A stretch of DNA of 64,000 bases from Salminus brasiliensis (Eukaryota > Chordata > Actinopteri > Characiformes > Bryconidae): contig NC_132901.1 of NCBI RefSeq assembly GCF_030463535.1, positions 6,171,364-6,235,363 of the forward strand. Reading direction: 5' to 3'. Below, in pieces: positions 49,780 through 60,861 of this stretch. Both the position numbers and the translations under genes were made by a program. The first letter of the stretch is position 1. Every line of letters begins with the position of its first letter. Below the pieces are notes generated by a model that did not search any database, was not told where the DNA came from, and saw nothing but the letters and a program-made list of their open reading frames with translations.

Positions 49780-52700
49780 TATGCCTGCAAAGCTGTGGAA
49801 AGATGTAAAAATAAAGCAAAATATTTTTGTGACACCTGCACAAATCACCTGAAAGAGTCATTAAAAGAAAACATAATTTAGCCTGAGACATCTTTAAAGG
49901 AACACATCTTCAAGTGTTAAGCACAGAGCTGTATCATTCATGCTGTATTTTTGTTTTGCAACCAGTGCTGGAAACATTTCAGTGGTGGAGAACAGAATAA
50001 ATTCAGTTATATATCAGCAGGTTCTGGAAGCAGACACCACACAGTCTTAAAAAACAGAAAAAGAAAAGAGGGTGGCTTTACAAAATTATACTGAGCCTAA
50101 ACAAAAACATCAAGCTGAAGGTTTTGCCATGACCCTCACAGTTCCCAGACCCTAAACATTATTGAAAATCAGTGAACAGACCTTGGTATTTTCAAACTGT
50201 AAAATGTGGAAATTTAAAGTAAATAAATAAATAAATAAGTAAGCTTAAAAAATAGAAATCTTTAACCTTTTGTCATGTTTTAGCAGTAGCATATTTTTTA
50301 AACATATTTTTAACACAGTATATACACCCTTATTTTTTTGTTACATGGATTCCACACAGTTGGCTGATTAGATAATGCATGTTGGTGTAGGTGTACATGT
50401 GTTTCTCATAAATTTTTTTAAAGCTGAAAAAGCTCCCTGGCAACGTACCAATGGCCAATAATAGAGATGGTACAGATGTCACCTAAGACAAATTTCATTC
50501 TGCCCAACTCAAATCCAGATTTTAAATAACAGGTACATACAGGGGCTTTAATGTTTATCACAATCACATAAAAAGGTCAAAACAGAATTGGTTATTTCAC
50601 ATAGCTAATCATGTTGAATCACATTTTCTCTAATACTTCTTTAGATTAAAAAAACTAATTCAAACAAGCTTTGAATGATAGCACACAGCTCTCTCTGATA
50701 CTCTCATTGCAGCAATTAAAACAGCAATAAAGACTAAGAAGTGTCAAAGCTAAACAAAACAAAATAGGAATGTAAAGATGGGGGGATTTAATATTCCAAT
50801 ATTGTTTCCATGTCACCTGTATTCCAGTCCAAAATACATCTGAAAATAACCCACCAAGCCATGTGAATACATAATAAATAAAATTGTACATATTTTAAAG
50901 AAATTGGTTCTTTACCCACTATACTGAGCTTATTCTGCAGGCCATCTGTCTCAGTCAGGTTGTTGCAACTAGTCTGTAACTGGTCTCTCTCTGCAGCCAG
51001 GTTGTTGTAACTGGTGTGTAACTGGTCTCTTTCTATAGTTAGGTTGTTGTAACTAGCCTGTAACTGGTCTCTTTCTATCAACAGGTCGATGTACCTGGTC
51101 TGTAAATGGTCTCTCTCTGCAGTCAGTCTGCTGTGAACGCTCTGTAACTGGTCTCTCTCTGCATTCACATTGTTGTAACTAATCTGTAAGTGGTCTCTCT
51201 CTGCAGTCACGTTGTTGTAACTAATCTGTAACTGGTCTCTCTCTGCATTCACATTGTTGTAACTAATCTGTAACTGGTCTCTCTCTGCAGTCACGTTGTT
51301 GTTACTAATCTGTAACTGGTCTCTCTCTGCATTCACGTTGTTGCAACTAATCTGTAAGTGGTCTCTCTCTGCAGTCACGTTGTTGTAACTAATCTGTAAC
51401 TGGTCCCTCTCTGCAGTCAAGTTGTTGTAACTGATTTGTATCTGGTCTCTCTCTACAGTAAATTTGGTGCAATGAATCTGTAATTGGTCTCTCTCCGTAG
51501 CCAAGTTGGCATAACTGGTCTTTAACAGGTCTCTCTCTATGGCCAAGCTGGCATAATTGGCCTGTAATCGGTTTCTTTCTATAGCCAGATTATTACAACT
51601 GGGTTGTAACTGGTTTTTCTTTTTAGTTGGGTTATTACATCTGTTCTGTAACTTGTCTGTCTCAATAGTCAGATTATTGTAACTGGCCTGTAATTGATCT
51701 CTCTCAATAGTCAGACTGCTGTAACTGGTCCGCAACTGGTCTCTCTCAATAGTCAGATTGCTGTAACCGGTCTGTAACTGGTCTCTTTCTATAGTCAGGT
51801 GGGAGCATTTGGCTTGTAACTGGTCTCTTTCTATAGTCAGTTTTGCATAACTGGTCTTTAACTCGTCTCTCTTGATCCACAGCAGTGTGATAGCAGTCAG
51901 CTGAAGAACACACAGCAATCCCAGAAACACTGCAGCCAGTCTGTAAAGTCTGCTCCCTGCAGTGGGAAATAGATATAGATATGCATTACTTTCACAATTA
52001 GTAATTGTTATTTCTCTACAGACCCTCTTCACAATAAAACTAATATATTGAGGCACTCTCTCTCTTTCTCCTGTCATTTCTTTTATTTATGTCTCATTCT
52101 TGACATGTGGCATTTGATCACAAATTGAATCGATTGGTTTGATCCATTGGTTTGGCCATATATGACATATATAAATGTTTCCTTAAATGCTTTAAAACTA
52201 AGGGGGGAAATGTGAAAGCTGCTTTTTCACAAGACAGAGTATTTATGAACATGTTAATCTGCACAAGATTTATTTAATCAGAGAATAATAATCCCTTTTT
52301 AAGTAAAATAAGATGAGAGCCTTTTCTTGCTATAAGCGGCAGTTAGCATTGCAGATCAATATGTTATAGTCAATCTATTACACATTTATAATAAATTTAT
52401 CTTCACTGGGCTGATACTGATTAAGATAAGATAAGATAAGATAATTATAATAATAATGTATTAGTCCCACAGTGGCGAAATTCACAGTGTCACCGCAGCA
52501 AAGGGATAGCAAGACACTCAGATGCAAATCGTAGATAAATTACCAACATATACACAATTTATATAATAAAAGTAAAAAAACTCAACAACATTACAATATT
52601 ATTTACAGATTATTTACAGATAATTGCAAACTGACCCTTAATTGTATATGGGGGGGCATTGCACATTGTATTTTTACATTGAGGGACCTCTATTCCCTGA

Positions 52701-54196
52701 ACATGTGTTTATAGTTTAAGTGTGTGTGCATGTGGTCCGCTGGGAGCAGTGCTGGTCGTGGAGTCTGACGGCAGCAGGAAGATATACACACTTGGGGTGA
52801 AGCAGCCTCACTAAAGGAGCTACAACTGAACAATAAGACCAATAACCTATATACTAAGAATGCAAAGGAATAGTTGAAAAATTAAAGTTGATTGATTAAT
52901 GCAGTCGTTTAAGACTGAAGATGATATGCTAGTAATACTGTCACATCTTATCACAGTAAATACATGCAAAAATCTTAATTTGTTTTCTTCAGAAATTGAG
53001 TGAAAAATTATATAAACAAGTTAAACAATTGCATGTTATGAATGGACCTTGTTTAAAAACAAATGTTATCATTTGCATACATCCTGCTTTGTAGCACTAT
53101 TCCACTTTTAAACTGGACCACAATGTTACAAACATTCTAATCAACAGAGTAAACAATTCTAAATTAGCAACTTGGCAAATCGGCCACCCAAATAAAAAAG
53201 CTACTCGTGACAAAAGTGGATTTAGTCAAATTTGAAGGTAACAGTTTGATGTCTGCCACTCAAGAACAAATGTTAAGATCATGTGGTATAAACACAAAGG
53301 GAAATGCTAAAACATAGACACAAAGGCACTCATATTTGTATCAATAAAGGTTTCTCTGAAGCTGTACATTTGAAAAGAAACAAACTCTTACCCTCCAGAA
53401 AATATTCTGGAATTTATCACCAACTCACATATCACCTTAAAAAATATGTTAACTGAACATTTCGTATGCACTAGGTAACAATGAAACCACCATATGAATC
53501 ATTGTTGACCTATTTGAAGCACATAGCATATTAAATCTTATTGTATCAGGGTATGTGTATGTTCACTGATAATAAACTGCTGGAAAAGCGCACTACTTAA
53601 ATTTTGGAACAAAATATCTAAACATATTGGTGTTAATAGAATAATCAAATATCTTCTGCCAAACTAATTAACCTGTATTATACCTTGATTTATTCATATC
53701 GCTCCTATTACAATACCCATTGCAAACTGTTCACATACCTCAAAATTGCTTTGTTAGAATGTTACGGTCAGCAAAATACTTTGCAAGTAAGCAAGTATAC
53801 TTAATGTGTATGAAATTAATCACGATCAAATACAACAGTTTATTATTTTTTTTACACATAACCTCCATCCTGACTGCTTTGAAACCAGCCATTTAGGTGG
53901 TAGCTTGTTCAAAGCTTTTCCCCAAAATCCATGACATGACCTGCCAAACTCTGTAAAATGACATTTACTTAATATTCTTTGTTGCTGACTGACTCTAGGG
54001 TACTAGGATATGTGTTATTACTTTCTCTTCCTTTCTGCATTTCTTGCACTCTTTGCCTGCTAAGATTAGACCAGACACATTTAAAAAGCTACATACCTCT
54101 GTTTGGAATCGCTGATTTCTTCTTTGTGTTGGTGTTCTTCGTCTCTGTGTCATGACCTGTAACAGTGTCTGGACATTCATGTGTAACAACTGCCAT
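46075..54196 (-). CDS. Type II membrane C-type lectin, CD209/DC-SIGN-like, five exons
   Basis: A predicted cell-surface glycan-binding receptor. Coding exons on -: 54097-54196, 50916-51956, 49207-49349, 48289-48401, 46075-46249. All have GT donors and AG acceptors and their phases match (1, 1, 0, 2), giving 523 residues. Domains: cytoplasmic tail 1-39 without tyrosine; transmembrane helix about 40-61 (LAAVFLGLLCVLQLTAITLLWI, 22 residues); stalk 62-369 of 22 tandem 14-residue units of type ERDQLQxSYNNLTx (two heptads each); C-type lectin domain about 386-513 with the four canonical cysteines 412, 486, 502, 510, WIYF near the start and FIGLTD in the core. Calcium-site motifs are QPN (474-476) and WDD (497-499), not EPN/WND. 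Eight NxT sequons lie in the stalk. Mean stalk length is far above that of human DC-SIGN's seven 23-residue repeats. Extra 5' exons cannot be excluded. Gene model is from sequence reasoning only. Confidence 0.85.
46950..47000 (-). mobile_element. Tiny Rex1-like RT relic in lectin intron
   Basis: 'gtagtcattgaggcagaaca' and 'cacagggatgg' match the antisense LINE at 3410-3455. Too short to bound. Confidence 0.45.
47505..47550 (+). mobile_element. LINE 3' terminus in lectin intron
   Basis: 'ggaatttccccactgcggga ctaataaagg' followed by (cttat)n is the 3' end of the same repeat type seen inverted at 52425. Confidence 0.55.
48289..48401 (-). CDS. Lectin coding exon 4: middle of lectin domain
   Basis: Acceptor CCTCTACAG and donor G|GTAAG. 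It encodes DFVDTLSSFRDADVFIGLTD then MDTEGSWKWVDNSILSTG: the FIGL..D....W.W.D core of a C-type lectin domain. Confidence 0.88.
49147..49192. repeat. (TA)n microsatellite
   Basis: A pure TA run in the intron after exon 3. Confidence 0.92.
49207..49349 (-). CDS. Lectin coding exon 3: first part of lectin domain
   Basis: Acceptor ATATACAG at 49350 and donor CAG|GTATG at 49207. It encodes SFTKQGWIYFNGSVYHIS then ESKKKCESIQGHLVIINSKE. The other possible acceptor (AAGCAG nearer GGATGG) breaks the frame from exon 2. Confidence 0.82.
49541..50230. mobile_element. Decayed Tc1-like element in lectin intron
   Basis: The start 'tacagttgcaagcaaaagtt' is a Tc1-type end. The word run 'gaaggttttgccatgaccct' and 'attgaaaatcagtgaacaga' at 50118-50180 is the antisense-free LNIIENxW region of a transposase. 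Interior otherwise unreadable. Confidence 0.4.
49701..49780. repeat. Palindromic (AAT)n/(ATT)n microsatellite
   Basis: About 13 AAT units switch directly to about 13 ATT units at 49741, so the tract is self-complementary over about 80 bases. Confidence 0.95.
50916..51956 (-). CDS. Lectin coding exon 2: transmembrane helix and coiled-coil stalk
   Basis: Acceptor CCCACTGCAG then GGAGCAGAC at 51956; donor GTGG|GTAAAG at 50916. 1041 bases. The transmembrane helix comes first, then 22 units of 42 bp at 50950-51873. Units 11-17 (51160-51453) are the most alike, so the repeat has expanded or been homogenised there. A heptad pattern with L at the d-like positions predicts a parallel coiled coil, as in oligomeric lectin stalks. 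Confidence 0.88.
51160..51453 (-). repeat. 84-bp higher-order repeat inside the lectin stalk
   Basis: Units 12-17 alternate NNVTA and NNVNA, so the recent copying unit is a 28-residue dimer, three times over. Unit 11 is the related NNLTA type. Confidence 0.85.
52425..52830 (-). mobile_element. LINE-type 3' end with (GATAA)n terminus
   Basis: It begins with four 'gataa' copies and then 'gtattagtcccacagtggcg aaattcac'. It continues through 'gcaaagggatagcaagacac', shared with 28335-28510, to 'ggagtctgacggcagcagga'. It lies in the first lectin intron. Confidence 0.65.
52831..54096. other. Lectin intron 1, remaining part
   Basis: AT-rich sequence without a recognised exon or repeat. Confidence 0.4.
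54097..54196 (-). CDS. Lectin coding exon 1: cytoplasmic tail
   Basis: ATG at 54196 (context gacATGg, with an in-frame TGA four codons upstream) to donor G|GTATGT at 54097. It encodes 33 residues plus one base, including HDTETKNTNTKKK, a tail type I recognise in fish CD209-like lectins. No ITAM, ITIM or YxxL motif. Confidence 0.75.
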
Positions 54197-55364
54197 GTCT
54201 TTTGTTCAGCTCCTTAGTGCTCATAAACAAAATCTTCAAGAGTATAAAGATTGACCAAGCACTGTATTACAGTGTCTACAGCTGTACCCCTTTGTCGTAT
54301 TCTAAGTTTAAGTATTTGGCTGCCCTCAGTTCAGGAAGCAATCAGGCGCCAAACATTTCCTTGTTCAGGAGACCAGAGCAGAACTCCAGCTCTTGTGCTG
54401 GAACTATCATGCTGTTGTTGATGAGAGAGGTCAACTAATGGCCAGACTTGTTAGAGCTGATAGGTTACAAATTGGAATTAGCCTGTTTCTCAACACTGTT
54501 TTGATTGTGCTGAAGACACAATTGTTTTAGGTTTAAATATTTCAGAAAACCAACAGTGATATGTACAACAAAGCAAACAATATACAATACCCTAAGCTTG
54601 CAGATGTACTGCTTTTATGCAGCTGTTTTTGTCTGGTCTCACCAGCTACCCCCTGGAGGGAAAAGGAAGGATATTTAAAAATGAGCAGGAAAATGCCATT
54701 GTAAACTTGGACAATGCAATTAAATTAAGGCCACAGGTCAGGCAGTTAAATTATTTTAACCCTTCACAATAACAGCTCAGGCCTTGGCAAAACACCAAGC
54801 TAAACAAAGCATTTGTACATCAATCAAGAATGTCAGTGTAACTGTGATCGTCTTAAAGTTGTTTACTCTGGCGTCTACATGCCGATATGATGAATCTCAC
54901 CTATAGCCTTGCAAAATTGTCAGTGAGCGTGCATCCTCTCTCTAATCACCCTCCCAGCTGTAAGCTGTTAACCAATGACTTGTTCCCTAAAAAGAGAGTT
55001 TTTAAATAATTGTTTTTCCCCCAAAGCCCTGTCAGTTTACTGCTTACCTTTGTATCATTTACTAGGTGTGTCAGAGCATTTTTAAACCTCTGATGGTCTT
55101 CTGTTGTGGACCAGTCATAGTCATAACAAGCTTATTAAATTAAAGCTAACTGATCAAATCTGTGAGCTCTCGGGGTGGCCAATTTTTTCCTTTTTCTTCA
55201 CACTAAAACTGTACAAACCAAAAACATCATACTAATCAGGCTTAAAATGTCGAAAAGAGGATCTCCGGGTGAAGCCTTATATTGTAAAGTTACATAACCA
55301 ACTAAATACAAAAAATGTATTGTACAAATAGCCCCTGTGTCAAAGTTCAAACCAGATGTTTTAG
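54197..55364. other. Lectin upstream flank
   Basis: The promoter and any non-coding first exon of the lectin should lie here, but no TATA or initiator could be fixed. Confidence 0.35.
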
Positions 55365-56060
55365 CTAACCAGAAAAGACATTAGGAACTAATGTAAGGAG
55401 TGGTGTTGTGTCCTCAACTGCATTATCCGAGTTATTGTCTGGTTTGACAGCTGTAGCTGTGACGTGCAAGATGTCACATAAGTGTCGATCAGTCAGTCTG
55501 GACCTCACACAGTTCTTGTTTAGGTTCATAAAAGAGAAGGTCTGTTCACAAATGTACATGGACCCAAAAAAGCTAAGCATTTTCCTGGCATGTTTTCATC
55601 TGGGGAAATCTCTCCTTAACTAGGGGTTGATAAAAGTTCTAAAGCAAGACCTGCTGATAACAGCTGCAAGGTTCATCATTGTACTGCATCTTAATCAACT
55701 TCATCAAAAGCTAATGAGCATCTGGAGCGCTCATTAAACCCCACTGACAGAGATGCAACTGCAATCATATTTTCACACTGCCAAAGTTTTCACTCTCGCA
55801 ACATAGGAAAAGTGTGTTGTGTTTGGCCAAGTTTGAGACAGATGTCTTTTGAATAGTTGGATATGGGTAATAAAGGCCTTGATATGCGCATACATCTGGC
55901 TCACCGCAGAATGTTTTTTCTTGTAGGCTGTTTAGCGCATTCCAGTGCTTCATGATCTCAAATAATAATAATAAAGAAGCTGTATCTGCCAGCCAAACAG
56001 GATCAGACAATTCTTTCACTGAATGTCCCTTTTGGTAAAGGGCTTTGTCGTGAATCAATG
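55365..56060 (-). pseudogene. hAT transposase / GTF2IRD2-like relic
   Basis: On -, 56058-55770 gives DPVWLADTASLLLLFEIMKH then WNALNSLQ, and after frameshifts IKAFIT and THFSYVARVKTL. 55580-55365 gives the dimerisation end FFGSMYICEQTFSFMNLNKN then VRSRLTDRHLCDILHV. This combination is that of hAT transposases related to GTF2IRD2-type domesticated proteins. Broken frames and missing upstream part make it a pseudogene. Confidence 0.75.
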
Positions 56061-57148
56061 GGAGTGGCCAAGACCTGATTAAGTTTTTTTTTTTTTATAA
56101 AAAGTAAAAAATGGAAAAGACTAAAATAGTTAATTGTACATTCATTATTATCAATTGTATATTATATATATATACTTTGTAAATAATATGTTTTATCATA
56201 TATTTTGTAATATAAGTAATAATATGTGGCATAAGATCATTAACAATTATCATTAGATTATAGTCTAATGATAATTGCAGGCATTGTAACTTTTGGAAGC
56301 AATTGATGATGATTCTGGGTGCCTTCTTCCTCAACACTTAATCAGAAGTCAACTGAAACTGAATATAAACTAACAACATCCATTTTATTAAATAATTATA
56401 TTATGTTCAATGTATCTTTCAAGATATCCTCAGTCCAGTTAAGCCATCATGAAAAGAAACAATTAGATCCTTGACCAGTGATACATTGTGGCATGCAGTG
56501 TTCAGAAACTCAAAACCAGTGTTTAGATTTAAGGTACTTTTCTAATCGCATCATTTACTTTTACATTTACATGTGTCGTGTGTCCACTGGTGTATGGTAG
56601 CTTTAAAGGCTTTCTCCACAGGACTAAATCCCTAATCACATTTAGGCATGTGGAGAAATAACCATTTGATTGAATGGATTGTTGATTTTCAATAAGGATA
56701 GTGAAAAATTTTAGTTTCTTGGTAAAGCTACCTCAGACAGACGCACTGCACTTAGCGCACAGAGCCTGCTGGTGTATTAGGCAGTGAAGTTTAATGGCAC
56801 TTTCACCCTACTCACTGACTTTACTGCAAACTAGTGATGTTAATCCCCTCATCTGCCATCGCTGATGTGTGGTCGGTAGCTATTTCAATCAGTTTGTTCC
56901 AGAACATTTTCATTTCTCCAACTGTCGTTTAGACTGAAATGAATCCACTCCTCTTGCCTGGCCCCTGCTGACTCTAAGACTCATTCTATCATCCAACCCC
57001 CCTACAAACATAAGCAGCTAATATCTGAGATCATGAGAGATGAGAATTTGTCACAGACTTTTCTTTAAAAATTGCTTAATAGCGTTAGACGAAAATACAG
57101 GAATTACTCGGCAAAGCAAAAAGCAGCTAAATCATTCAAACGTTAACT
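56061..57148. other. No gene seen
   Basis: AT-rich; 56560-56780 looks like part of an unnamed fish repeat. Confidence 0.3.
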
Positions 57149-57298
57149 AAAGCTGTAGTGTTTAGTAATGTCTAAGCTTAGAGGTATCCTTTGATTTATT
57201 GGTCTATTCTAAGGCTAAGGCTTTTTTTGTGTAAATAGCAAAGCACTTTGTAAGTCGCTCTGGATAAGAGCGTCTGCTAAATGCCGTAAATGTAATGT
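57149..57298 (+). mobile_element. LINE 3' UTR and tail fragment
   Basis: 'gtttagtaatgtctaagctt agaggta' through 'taaatagcaaagcacttt' matches the reverse complement of 18903-19025. It ends in the same GTAAGTCGCTCTGGATAAGA tail (57249-57270). Confidence 0.8.
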
Positions 57299-57719
57299 CT
57301 CTCTACTGCTTATTCCTTATTATTTATTATTACTTATTATTTCTTGAACAGAAATCATTTTGAATAGGGGTTATATTCTTACATTATCCCGTCCTCTAAT
57401 TCTTCCATCTTGTTGCTGGTCATGCTCTTTCATTTTTACCCTTCCATTTCACCAACTGTTCGGTTACTTACTCTAATCTCTGTATACATTTTTATCTTTA
57501 TTTTATTTTATTTTTTTATTCTTTTTTTATTTTAAATATAGACTATTCATCCTATCTGTATTATTTTGCTTTATTTTTTATGTGACAAACCTTTGATTTG
57601 ATATGTTTCAAGAAACCACTTCAGAAGCAGAAAGTTATAATATTTAATTGTTGGACTTTTAAAAAATGTTTTGTTTTTTGTTTGTTTGTTTTTGTTAATA
57701 AAACAACCAGAAGTGACAA

Positions 57720-58570
57720 TTGTTCAACGAGTCAGTAAGGACTTTTATCGTGAAACGCGATGTCAGCGCTATTAAACCACGTGAGACTGTCTCTCTGTAC
57801 TTCGCCAGAGAGGATTCATGCATCATATACGAATCATATACAGTTTACTTTATTTATGATCTTTGACTTCGTCAGGAGGATGGAGCTACTTTGAGGAGCC
57901 GCGCTGAGAGGTTCAGGACATCAGCGGTGAGGCTAAAGACGGTTCATGTCGCATAGGGGCGTTACTGAGGTCTACCAACAGCAGGGGCTCAGCCCAGTCC
58001 GGAGAGGTGGCAGAGGGTGTCAAGAAAAGATAAACAAAAGATAAACTAACAGAGCAACATTTACATCATATAACAAACGTAAACAACCACACACTGCGTG
58101 TTGTTAAGGCTGCTGCCCGCAGTCTTCCCTAAATCAGGATGTTAAAAAACACTGCTGGTCAGTTCCCATAGCTGTGCAGCTTACAGTGAGATATAGTTTG
58201 GTAGTATTTATATTTTGAAACGAAGAGTCTGTAGCGGCTGTCTCGGCCACGTTTAGATTTATCTGCTTAAACCCTCGGAGAACGGAGACTACTCGACTGG
58301 TGAGAGTTAAACCTTTTTTTAGCTCAACGCGCTGCATACAAATCTGCTGCCATATAGCTAGCTACATAAACCCCGAGGGGCTCTGTGGGCAAAGCAGAGA
58401 AGAAAACTCGCAGAAAACAGCTGGGAATGTGTGACAGCCTCTTGCGTGCTGTCAGTGGATCGAATCACAAAGTTTAGACTGGATAGAAACCGAGCCAGTA
58501 AGCAAAGACTCGCTTTCGTGTGCACGCGCGTCACGCAGCATTATGGGCGCAACAGATGACTCGCGATTCC
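57720..58570. promoter_or_regulatory. CpG-rich tract, candidate promoter
   Basis: CpG is frequent here (for example 57765-57790, 57890-57960, 58240-58300, 58500-58570) while flanks are nearly CpG-free. It lies 4.6 kb upstream of the plus-strand ZNF-4 exon, so it may be that gene's promoter and first exon. A donor-like CTG|GTGAGA at about 58299-58307 is compatible with this. Not proven. Confidence 0.4.
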
Positions 58571-59212
58571 TGTTGTTTCTCTTTATAAATAACTTATAAT
58601 CTTACTATTTCCTTCACAGAAAACAGCGAAACATCGTCTTAAATGTTAACCTTTAACAAAAAGACTTTAATACTAGGTGCAGTATTTGGGACTTAGGATG
58701 TTGTTTAGAGAAATCAGTCTGTCAATCAATCAATAAGTTTTTTATAAAAACTCCCCCATTTATAGTATATCCGAGCAGATTCAGAAGCTACGCTGGAGTA
58801 GGCTCCAGTGTGTTTTTGAGTGAAAGCAAAAAATCCTCTGAAGACTTTGAACGTGAATTTGTAAGCAGGTGTTTATTCTTATATATTATATATGAACTAA
58901 AGAGGAAATTAAAGTACATATTTGGATCCCCTTTGCTCGCAATAAGCAGACAACAACAACAAGCCTGCAATCCAATTACATCATCAATTCTTTTGTGATG
59001 CTTTTCCAGACCTTTACCACAGATTACTTTGGTTGTTGTTATTTGTTTTGGATTGTTTCACATGCTAAGTTAAGGGTGGTAATTGACTTGGCCAGTCAAA
59101 AACTTTCTGTTTGTGTTTTGGGACATTGTTGTGATGACACTGGTAAAGTTTCTTCCAACTAGATATTTATATAAATATATCTATATATAGAGAGAGAAAG
59201 AGTATATAAATA

Positions 59213-59261
<49 letters not shown>

Positions 59262-60558
59262 ATTCTGTATAAAGAATAGTGTAATATCAGTAGGTGTCAA
59301 AATAGCATTGCAAATTCTACCCTAACCCCCAGTAAATAGTAAAATGCATTTGAGAGTAACATCTACACATCAGCTGCATTTGATGGTTGTCGGGCTTTAT
59401 ACTTCAAAAATTAAAGGAGGTGGGTAGGGCATATTTTCAGCATGTGTCAAAACAGAGGGTTCAGTAGTATCTATGTCCACTGAAAAAAAAATATAAAGTT
59501 AAGAAAAAATCAGTATGAATATGCAGAAACAGCCAGAAAGCATGCTGTAATTCATATGTTAGTTCTTTAATGTCTTTCATTTATTCAAAATATTTAAGGA
59601 TCCTAATAAAATATGCTTAATGTGAATATGTTTTTTATCCCCCAGGAAAACTTTACAAAGGGTTTTAAAGAACCCTTGGGGTTATAGCCCGGTTGCCTGT
59701 ACCTAGTTATGTCCCTGGAGCTGCTGGTGAACTGTGAGTAGCCTGTTTATTTTCTTTGTGAAATGTACGTTGCAAAACACATTAACCAAAAATATGCTAC
59801 TAAACACTACAGCATATTCAGAAACACAACAGCATATTTTAGAGCATGCCAGCATATTTAAAAATATAAATAAAAATGGTAAAAAAATCAGCAAATGTAG
59901 AAACACACTAGCAAATTCAGGAATGCAAAAGTAGTAGTTCTGTGAGTAATTGTTAGTCAGTCAGTGGCCACTGAGTGTATGAGTGGATTTCCCGAAGCTG
60001 TGGTCTAACAACAGTTATTAGCTTAGTTATTAGCTTAGATTGCAATTGGTTGGGGAAAATGCACCCTAAAAGAGTTTGGGGAAAAAGATGCAGAGAGAGA
60101 ATGTATACGCAAAGCCACTGGCTGATTTGAATGTGAAGGAAGATGGCGGGCAACAGGCATTAAATTCCTGCACAATGAGATGTTCGTAATGAAGTCAGAA
60201 ATTTGTGCCAAACACAAACATTAGGGAGGTGACCATTAAGAAACAAGGTGGTTGGCCAAAGCGTAAGGGATTTTGTGGTTGATTTGGTAAGGGAGGTGCT
60301 GTCTTTGGAAGACTTCCTGCTTCTTGACAGGGTGCATTGAGCCAAATTTGACCCTAGAAAGGAGGTCCATGCCTCCTCATAATGCAGGTACACTATCAGC
60401 ATGTAGAGAACATCATGGAGAATATCATGCGCAAATTTACATTTGCGGTTCAACAATCAGCCTATGTACATGTTCATTGACTTTCCCTCAGTTGTGGTCA
60501 AACCTCTTTATTTTCCAGGCTGTGTTCACTGCCTCATCTAAAATCCTTTTTAGAGTTT

Positions 60559-60590
<32 letters not shown>

Positions 60591-60614
60591 TTACAGGTGA
60601 TGCATTATGATTTT
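58571..60614. other. No gene seen
   Basis: AT-rich, with a (TA)n run at 59215-59258, degenerate 'cagcatatt' repeats at 59790-59930, and a poly-T run at 60570-60593. Confidence 0.4.
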
Positions 60615-60861
60615 CATTTTAGTAAATGGATACGCCAGATATGTAATTCTACTTTCTAGCTAAAGCTAGAGGTACTGTTATTTTCATTCAGTTCCATTTG
60701 ATCAGTGAACAATTGGAGATTAGGATACCCCCCCCCATTTTAGTAAATGGATACGCCAGATATGTAATTCTACTTTCTAGCTAAAGCTAGAGGTACTGTT
60801 ATTCTCATTCAGTTCCATTTGATCAGTCAACAATTGGAGATTAGGATTACCCCCCCCCCCC
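60615..60861 (+). repeat. 121-bp tandem duplication with poly-C junctions
   Basis: Two copies start at 60615 and 60736 with CATTTTAGTAAATGGATACG and end in poly-C runs of different length. Only two or three substitutions separate them (for example gtgaac/gtcaac). Confidence 0.95.

Noticed and set aside
50655-50891. Hydrophobic 78-codon frame following the lectin stalk exon
   Set aside because: It reads past the exon 2 donor into intron; the frame through GTAAAG is excluded by the phase-consistent splice.
53995-54189. 64-codon frame starting MLHMNVQTLLQVMTQRRRT
   Set aside because: It is another frame of lectin exon 1; only the frame beginning at 54196 joins exon 2 in phase and leads into the membrane helix.
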